From: Lachnospiraceae bacterium
Lineage (GTDB): Bacteria; Bacillota; Clostridia; Lachnospirales; Lachnospiraceae
NCBI GenBank assembly: GCA_900754855.1
Contig: CAAEEI010000090.1
Coordinates: forward strand, 1 to 11,220
Length of the DNA stretch: 11,220 nucleotides
Reading direction: 5' to 3'
Position numbers and translations under genes: made by a program. The stretch's first letter is position 1. Every line of letters begins with the position of its first letter. Positions 7,229-11,220 of the stretch are shown piece by piece. Below the pieces are notes generated by a model. The model saw nothing but the letters and a program-made list of their open reading frames with translations, was not told where the DNA came from and made no database searches.

Positions 7229-8581
7229 ATGGCAGCACAGATTTCGGCTGTTTCGATCTTTGTCATCATGTTTATTCTGATTATTACGGAGAAGATTGAG
7301 CGGCATATTGTGACGTTATTGAGTGGGTTTGCCACTTTGGTGGTTGTCTTTGGTTTTTTTATGAAAGATATGGCAGCCGTCACGCGAACGTTGAATGTTG
7401 CAGGTATTTTTACAAAAGGATTCTGGTTTCAGACGGGGGAAGCGTCGGCAACCTCCAGTGGAATCAACTGGGCAACCATTATTTTTATTCTTGGAATGAT
7501 GATCATGGTGGAAGGCATGGCCAGAGTCGGATTTTTCCGGTGGTTGTGCATGAAGATTGCCCAGCTTGTTGATTATCGGATTATTCCGATTTTTGTGACG
7601 TTCATGCTCATGTCGGCTATTCTGGCGATGTTCATTGACAGCATAACCGTGATTTTATTCCTGGCAGCGGTAACGGTGGAACTGGCGCAATTGCTTAAAT
7701 TTGATCCGGTGCCGATGATTCTGGCGGAAATTTTTTGTGCCAATCTGGGAGGTTCCGCAACCATGTGCGGCGATCCGCCAAACATCATCATCGGGACTTC
7801 GCTGGGATATTCTTTTTTTGATTTTATCACCAACACGGGTCTGATGGCCGGTATTTCTCTGCTTGTGGTGGTCGTCTATTTTTATTTTGCTTTTCGCAAA
7901 GAACTGAAGGCGTCCCAGAAAAAAGGGATTCAGACGGCAAAACTGGAAAAAAAGGTGACCATTGAGAATAAAAAAGAATTTTTCACCAGTTGCTTTATCT
8001 TCGGCTGTGCCATCGTCTTGCTGGTTACCCATGCCATGACCGGACTGACCGTAGCGTTTATCGGCGTTTTTATTGCCGCATTGACTCTGCTGACTGCACC
8101 GCGGCATATGGGAGAAATCTTAAAAAAAGTGGATTATAAAACCCTGCTGTTTTTCCTGGGACTGTTTGTGGTGGTCGGCGGACTGGAAGAAAGTGGAGTA
8201 TTGTTGGTGGCTGCGCAGTTTATTGGACAGCTGAGTGGTGGAAATGCAAAGATGATGATTGCCATTATCATCTGGGTTTCTGCCTTTGCCAGCGCTTTTG
8301 TGGATAATATTCCGTTTGCAGCCACGATGATTCCGATTATCCGGAGTTTGTCGGTGACCAATCATGTGAGTCTTCCGGTTTTAGCCTGGGCATTGTCCAT
8401 GGGTACGGATATTGGGGGAAGCGCTACTCCGATTGGCGCCTCGGCTAACGTTGTAGGTATTTCCGTGGCGGCTAAAGAAGGTTATCCTATCGGATGGGGA
8501 AGATATTGCGCCAAACTGGCGCCGGCGACAGCTATGGTCTGCCTGATTTCCATGATATTTATGTTCCTGCGTTATTTCTGA
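7229..8581 (+). CDS. ArsB/NhaD-type (ion transporter superfamily, SLC13-like) permease
   Basis: The 450-residue polytopic membrane protein has about eleven or twelve hydrophobic segments in two repeated halves. Each half carries the family signature: GGSATMCGDPPN at residues 174-185 and GGSATPIGASAN at 406-417. Both are preceded by membrane segments with acidic residues, FIDSIT (135-140) and FVDNIPF (357-363). A charged cytosolic loop (about 223-250) joins the halves. This pattern is that of the ArsB/NhaD and SLC13 group, whose members move sodium, protons, arsenite or di- and tricarboxylates; the substrate cannot be read here. Absence of arsR or arsA nearby argues against a dedicated arsenite pump. 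Start: ATG behind the purine-rich AGGGGGGTG (7216-7224). It is the first gene of an operon with a kinase-like protein and a ZIP transporter; no terminator is visible in the 67 bases that follow. Confidence 0.9.
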   Translation: MAAQISAVSIFVIMFILIITEKIERHIVTLLSGFATLVVVFGFFMKDMAAVTRTLNVAGIFTKGFWFQTGEASATSSGINWATIIFILGMMIMVEGMARVGFFRWLCMKIAQLVDYRIIPIFVTFMLMSAILAMFIDSITVILFLAAVTVELAQLLKFDPVPMILAEIFCANLGGSATMCGDPPNIIIGTSLGYSFFDFITNTGLMAGISLLVVVVYFYFAFRKELKASQKKGIQTAKLEKKVTIENKKEFFTSCFIFGCAIVLLVTHAMTGLTVAFIGVFIAALTLLTAPRHMGEILKKVDYKTLLFFLGLFVVVGGLEESGVLLVAAQFIGQLSGGNAKMMIAIIIWVSAFASAFVDNIPFAATMIPIIRSLSVTNHVSLPVLAWALSMGTDIGGSATPIGASANVVGISVAAKEGYPIGWGRYCAKLAPATAMVCLISMIFMFLRYF

Positions 8582-8648
8582 GAAACGCGTCCTGAGGGAG
8601 AAGCGGAAGGAGAAAGCAGGGGAGAAAGAAGATTGAGGAGGAGTGCAT

Positions 8649-9254
8649 ATGTCAGAACAGATGATTATTGCGGTTAGTCGTGAATTTGCCAGCGGAGGTC
8701 ATCTCATCGCAGAGATTCTGGCTGAAAAATTTCAGCTTCCGTTGCTGGATAAAAATCTTCTGAAAGAGATCGCTCTGGAGAGAGATCTTAACTTGAGAAA
8801 CCTGGAAAAATATGACGAAGTTCCACGAAAACAATTCTGGTCAAGAACTGTTAATGGGTACAGTAATTCTCCGGAGGAGAATATCGCCAATCTGCAGTTT
8901 GACTATCTGAAAAAAAAGGCCGATGCAGGAGAGTCGTTCGTGGTGGTTGGCCGCTGTGCTTCCACCGTATTAAAAGGAAATCCTGCGCTGATCTCCATTT
9001 TTGTGCTGGGCGACTGGGAAGAAAAAGTCAAACGGGTGATGGAGAACGACGGATACACCAAAATGGAAGCGGAACTTTATATTAAACGAGAAAATAAAAA
9101 AAGAAAAAATTATCATAATTATTACAGTGATCTTAAATGGGGAGATTCCCGTAATTATGATTTGACCGTCAATGATTCTCGAATGGGCATCGCAGAAACC
9201 GCAGATTTTCTGGAAATGTACATTCGTATGCGACGGGGAGAAAGGATGTATTGA
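8649..9254 (+). CDS. cytidylate kinase-like family protein
   Basis: The 201-residue cytosolic protein matches the cytidylate-kinase-like family (Pfam AAA_26 type), not canonical Cmk. It opens with the family P-loop region IAVSREFASGGHLIAE (residues 7-22). VVGRCA follows at about 99-104, then an Arg/Lys-rich lid (about 140-160) and KWGDSRNYDL (163-172), all in family order. Canonical Cmk has GKG-type Walker A with Lys; family members usually have GSGGRxIG, while this protein has His18 at the Arg position. Substrate and even kinase activity are uncertain. The start is set by the GAGGAGGAG at 8635-8643, five bases before the ATG. A GTG at 8643 is in frame but overlaps that site and is rejected. 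The stop TGA overlaps the next ATG by one base, so the ZIP gene is translationally coupled. Confidence 0.88.
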   Translation: MSEQMIIAVSREFASGGHLIAEILAEKFQLPLLDKNLLKEIALERDLNLRNLEKYDEVPRKQFWSRTVNGYSNSPEENIANLQFDYLKKKADAGESFVVVGRCASTVLKGNPALISIFVLGDWEEKVKRVMENDGYTKMEAELYIKRENKKRKNYHNYYSDLKWGDSRNYDLTVNDSRMGIAETADFLEMYIRMRRGERMY

Positions 9255-10039
9255 TGATTTCATTTGAACTAATCAGAGGGATTATGATTCCTTTTCTGGG
9301 AACAACATTGGGAGCAGCCTGCGTCTTCTTTATGAAAAAGAATCTGAACCAGCTTGTGCAAAGAGCGTTGACCGGCTTTGCGGCCGGGGTCATGGTGGCA
9401 GCTTCTATCTGGAGCCTGATCATTCCGGCCATCGATCAGTCGGAGCATATGGGGAAATTTGCTTTTGTGCCGGCAGCAGTGGGATTTTTGCTGGGGATTG
9501 CGTTTCTTCTTTTGCTGGATGAAGTAATTCCGCATCTGCATATGAATACTAACCAGGCGGAAGGGCCAAAAACCAGTCTGCCAAAAACAACAATGCTTCT
9601 GCTGGCAGTGACTTTGCATAATATTCCGGAAGGAATGGCGGTAGGCGTGGTGTTTGCCGGATGGATTCAGGGAGGAATGGACATTACCGCCATGGGCGCG
9701 CTGGCGCTCTCTCTGGGTATCGCTCTTCAGAACTTTCCGGAGGGAGCAATTATTTCCATGCCGTTAAAAGCAGAGGGGATGGGCAAAGGAAAAGCCTTTC
9801 TTTGTGGTTCCCTTTCCGGTATCGTGGAACCGATCGCCGCCTTTTTAACGATTCTGGCTGCCAGCTTTGTTGTACCGGCTTTGCCGTATCTGCTGAGTTT
9901 TGCGGCAGGAGCCATGATTTATGTGGTTGTGGAGGAGCTGATTCCGGAGATGGCAGAAGGAGAACACTCCAATACGGGAACGATCATGTTTTCTCTTGGG
10001 TTTGTGGTCATGATGATTCTGGATGTGGCTCTGGGATGA
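9254..10039 (+). CDS. ZIP family divalent metal transporter
   Basis: The 261-residue membrane protein has about eight hydrophobic segments. It has the two metal-binding motifs of the ZIP family: HNIPEG at residues 122-127 and QNFPEG at 159-164, plus EELIPE at 227-232 near the last helices. It most resembles the bacterial GufA/ZupT-like branch that takes up zinc, iron or manganese. The variable loop before the first motif (about 92-112) has one HLH pair (His at 95 and 97) instead of a long His-rich stretch. The likely start is the ATG at 9254, which overlaps the preceding TGA by one base and has AGGA at 9243-9246. A TTG at 9251 is in frame but less likely. It is the last gene of the operon and ends before the nested terminator at 10104-10184. 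Confidence 0.92.
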   Translation: MISFELIRGIMIPFLGTTLGAACVFFMKKNLNQLVQRALTGFAAGVMVAASIWSLIIPAIDQSEHMGKFAFVPAAVGFLLGIAFLLLLDEVIPHLHMNTNQAEGPKTSLPKTTMLLLAVTLHNIPEGMAVGVVFAGWIQGGMDITAMGALALSLGIALQNFPEGAIISMPLKAEGMGKGKAFLCGSLSGIVEPIAAFLTILAASFVVPALPYLLSFAAGAMIYVVVEELIPEMAEGEHSNTGTIMFSLGFVVMMILDVALG

Positions 10040-10103
10040 TGGCAGACTATTGTTATGGAGATGTTTAGAAGAAAGAGAACGTTCCTCAACGAAAAATGAT
10101 GAT

Positions 10104-10184
10104 AAAAAAGACGGGAAGATCCCGATGGTTATCCTGAAAGATGAAAAGGAAAGGATAACTTTCGCAGATTCCCCGTCTTTTTTT
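10104..10184. terminator. nested, possibly switch-like bidirectional terminator
   Basis: The outer stem pairs AAAAAAGACGGG (10104-10115) with CCCGTCTTTTTT (10172-10183), 12 perfect pairs with T runs on both strands. The loop is 56 bases and holds a second stem, GGTTATCCT (10127-10135) with AGGATAACT (10152-10160). A local hairpin CGGGA-AGA-TCCCG (10112-10124) uses the same 5' bases as the outer stem and would compete with it. The element lies between the convergent ZIP and DUF4097 genes, so it should end both transcripts. Confidence 0.75.
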
Positions 10185-10247
10185 CTTTGTCAGGCAATGA
10201 CGTCCTGTTGCAAAAAAATAAGCAGGAGCATTGTCCGGTGAAGGAAA

Positions 10248-11060
10248 TTATCGCAAAAGGATATTTCCGTTGATGGTGGAAATACGCACATCCTGGAAAG
10301 GTTTTTCCCCCAGAATACCGGTAATATTTTTCACATTTCCCGGTTTGATTTTCAGTGTAAGTCCTTCCGGTTTCGCATCGATCTCTCCGGTTTTGGTGAT
10401 GCCGTCTATTTTCATTCCCTGAGAATCCGGGAGAGCAATCTCAATATCACCATTTAAGGTATTACATTCTACGATAGTATTGAGAGAGGAGAAAGCGGCA
10501 AAAATCGAACCTCCGGAAGTCGCCAGTTTTCCGCCGCCAAGGATGTGCCGGGCCAAAATCGAACCGGAAACAGAATGCAGATCGGCGAATCCTTCGGCTT
10601 TTTCCAGACGGATACCTTTCACCGGACTGACCAGATGGATACGGGGCGCTTTCATGCTCTTTAAGGTAATGGCGCCTTCGTTGGTTTCCGCGGCAAAACG
10701 TTCAAATTCCCAGTCATGCTCTGTGGTGATGTGTCCGTACTGGCTGGAAAGCGATAATTCGCCATGCCAGTTTTCCGGCAGAAACACTTCGACAAAAGTC
10801 TCTCGGTTTACTTCTTCTCTTCGGCCATAACGAATCGTTGTTTTAAAACGATTGGCATTGACTTTGGCGTAATATTCTGTACCGGAAAGACCGCCGATAT
10901 ACTCTTTGATGACAAGCAGGGAGCTTTCGGAAGGCAGAAGAAAAACGGTCTCTGCGTGGTAGCCGATCTGTAAATTTTTTGTGGAGGAGATGTCCAGTTC
11001 CAGAATGTTATCTGGTTCACTCTGAAAATGTTTTGGATTGGATGGTAATTCGTTGGTCAT
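10248..11060 (-). CDS. DUF4097 family beta-strand-repeat protein
   Basis: The 270-residue protein has the look of DUF4097 (putative adhesin) proteins. There is a run of short beta strands with repeated polar turns, such as NEGAITLKS, VSGSILAR, LNGDIEIALP and TKTGEIDAKP, consistent with a right-handed beta-helix-like fold spanning about residues 110-270. It has no signal peptide, transmembrane helix, LPXTG motif or lipobox, so it is predicted to be cytosolic unless exported otherwise. Many members sit beside stress or envelope regulators; here it is monocistronic, facing the ZIP operon. Start: ATG at 11060 with GAGGG about seven bases upstream (11068-11072 on the minus strand). No better upstream start is visible. 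The molecular function is unknown; the adhesin label of the family is only a prediction. Confidence 0.85.
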   Translation of the reverse strand: MTNELPSNPKHFQSEPDNILELDISSTKNLQIGYHAETVFLLPSESSLLVIKEYIGGLSGTEYYAKVNANRFKTTIRYGRREEVNRETFVEVFLPENWHGELSLSSQYGHITTEHDWEFERFAAETNEGAITLKSMKAPRIHLVSPVKGIRLEKAEGFADLHSVSGSILARHILGGGKLATSGGSIFAAFSSLNTIVECNTLNGDIEIALPDSQGMKIDGITKTGEIDAKPEGLTLKIKPGNVKNITGILGEKPFQDVRISTINGNILLR

Positions 11061-11122
11061 ATTTTTCCCTCTTTTCTGTTAATTTGCTGTAAAAAATCCG
11101 CTCTTTTTTAAATTCCTTGTCT

Positions 11123-11151
11123 ATTATAGAATAGAAAAAGAAATTAAGCAA
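11123..11151 (-). promoter_or_regulatory. promoter of the DUF4097 gene
   Basis: On the minus strand -35 TTGCTT (11151-11146) and a perfect -10 TATAAT (11128-11123) are 17 bases apart. Transcription would start near 11116, giving a leader of about 55 bases before the ATG. Beyond it, up to the end of the window at 11220, the sequence is AT-rich and I see no gene. Confidence 0.75.
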
Positions 11152-11220
11152 TGCAAAAAGACAGACGATGTCCTGTGGAAAAAGGAAAAAATCATAACAG
11201 GAAGTTCAAAAATTTACTGA

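Noticed and set aside
8643..8648. GTG start two codons upstream of the kinase-like gene's ATG.
   Set aside because: It overlaps the ribosome binding site at 8635-8643, so ATG at 8649 is preferred.
10078..10085. Palindrome GAACGTTC downstream of the ZIP gene.
   Set aside because: It lacks the four-base centre of the Gram-positive LexA box and is not at a promoter, so it is treated as chance.
10195..10233. Hairpin with CAATG/CATTG and TCCTG/CAGGA arms beyond the nested terminator.
   Set aside because: It has an internal mismatch, a 15-base loop and no T run, so it is not a supported terminator or RNA element.
10023..10241. Plus-strand open frame of 72 codons overlapping the ZIP gene end.
   Set aside because: It crosses the terminator, lacks a ribosome binding site and has low-complexity content with no family likeness.

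Overview
The window looks like a chromosomal segment from a low-to-mid GC Gram-positive anaerobe of the Clostridia, most likely a Lachnospiraceae-type gut bacterium. The grounds are the strong AGGAGG-type ribosome binding sites, the TTGACA/TATAAT-type promoters, a T-box tRNA-sensing leader, and the protein families present. Nothing in the sequence fixes genus or species. I see no mobile element, CRISPR array, rRNA or tRNA.

Layout. (1) Positions 8-2133, plus strand: a Tm-1-like UPF0261 protein followed by a phosphoenolpyruvate-hydrolase-like TIM-barrel protein. In plants and fungi these two halves form one Tm-1 polypeptide; here they are separate genes. (2) A bidirectional terminator at 2209-2240 separates this pair from a convergent minus-strand transporter of the bile acid:sodium symporter (BASS/SBF) family (3303-2275). 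That gene has its own promoter and a complete T-box leader (about 3650-3379) ending in an intrinsic terminator, so its expression should rise when a particular tRNA is uncharged. (3) Divergently, on the plus strand, a membrane sensor with a degenerate GGDEF and an intact EAL domain (3877-6243) overlaps by 41 bases a soluble PAS-GGDEF protein (6203-7111). This is a c-di-GMP-degrading enzyme and a c-di-GMP-making enzyme in one transcript. (4) An apparent three-gene operon (7229-10039) holds an ArsB/NhaD-type ion transporter, a cytidylate-kinase-like protein and a ZIP metal transporter. It is driven by an extended -10 promoter and ends at an unusual nested terminator (10104-10184). (5) A convergent minus-strand gene (11060-10248) encodes a soluble DUF4097-type beta-strand-repeat protein with its own promoter.

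How the genes may work together. The parts look like four independent transcription units rather than one system. The most informative regulatory object is the T-box: it ties a transporter of unknown substrate to the charging state of one tRNA. The discriminator-pairing bases (UGGU) fit a tRNA ending ACCA. The candidate specifier codons are UUU (Phe), UAC (Tyr) or AUU (Ile), which suggests import or export of an amino acid or its 2-oxo acid relative. The c-di-GMP pair and the kinase/transporter operon are the other places where gene order suggests a functional link not explained by the individual family names.
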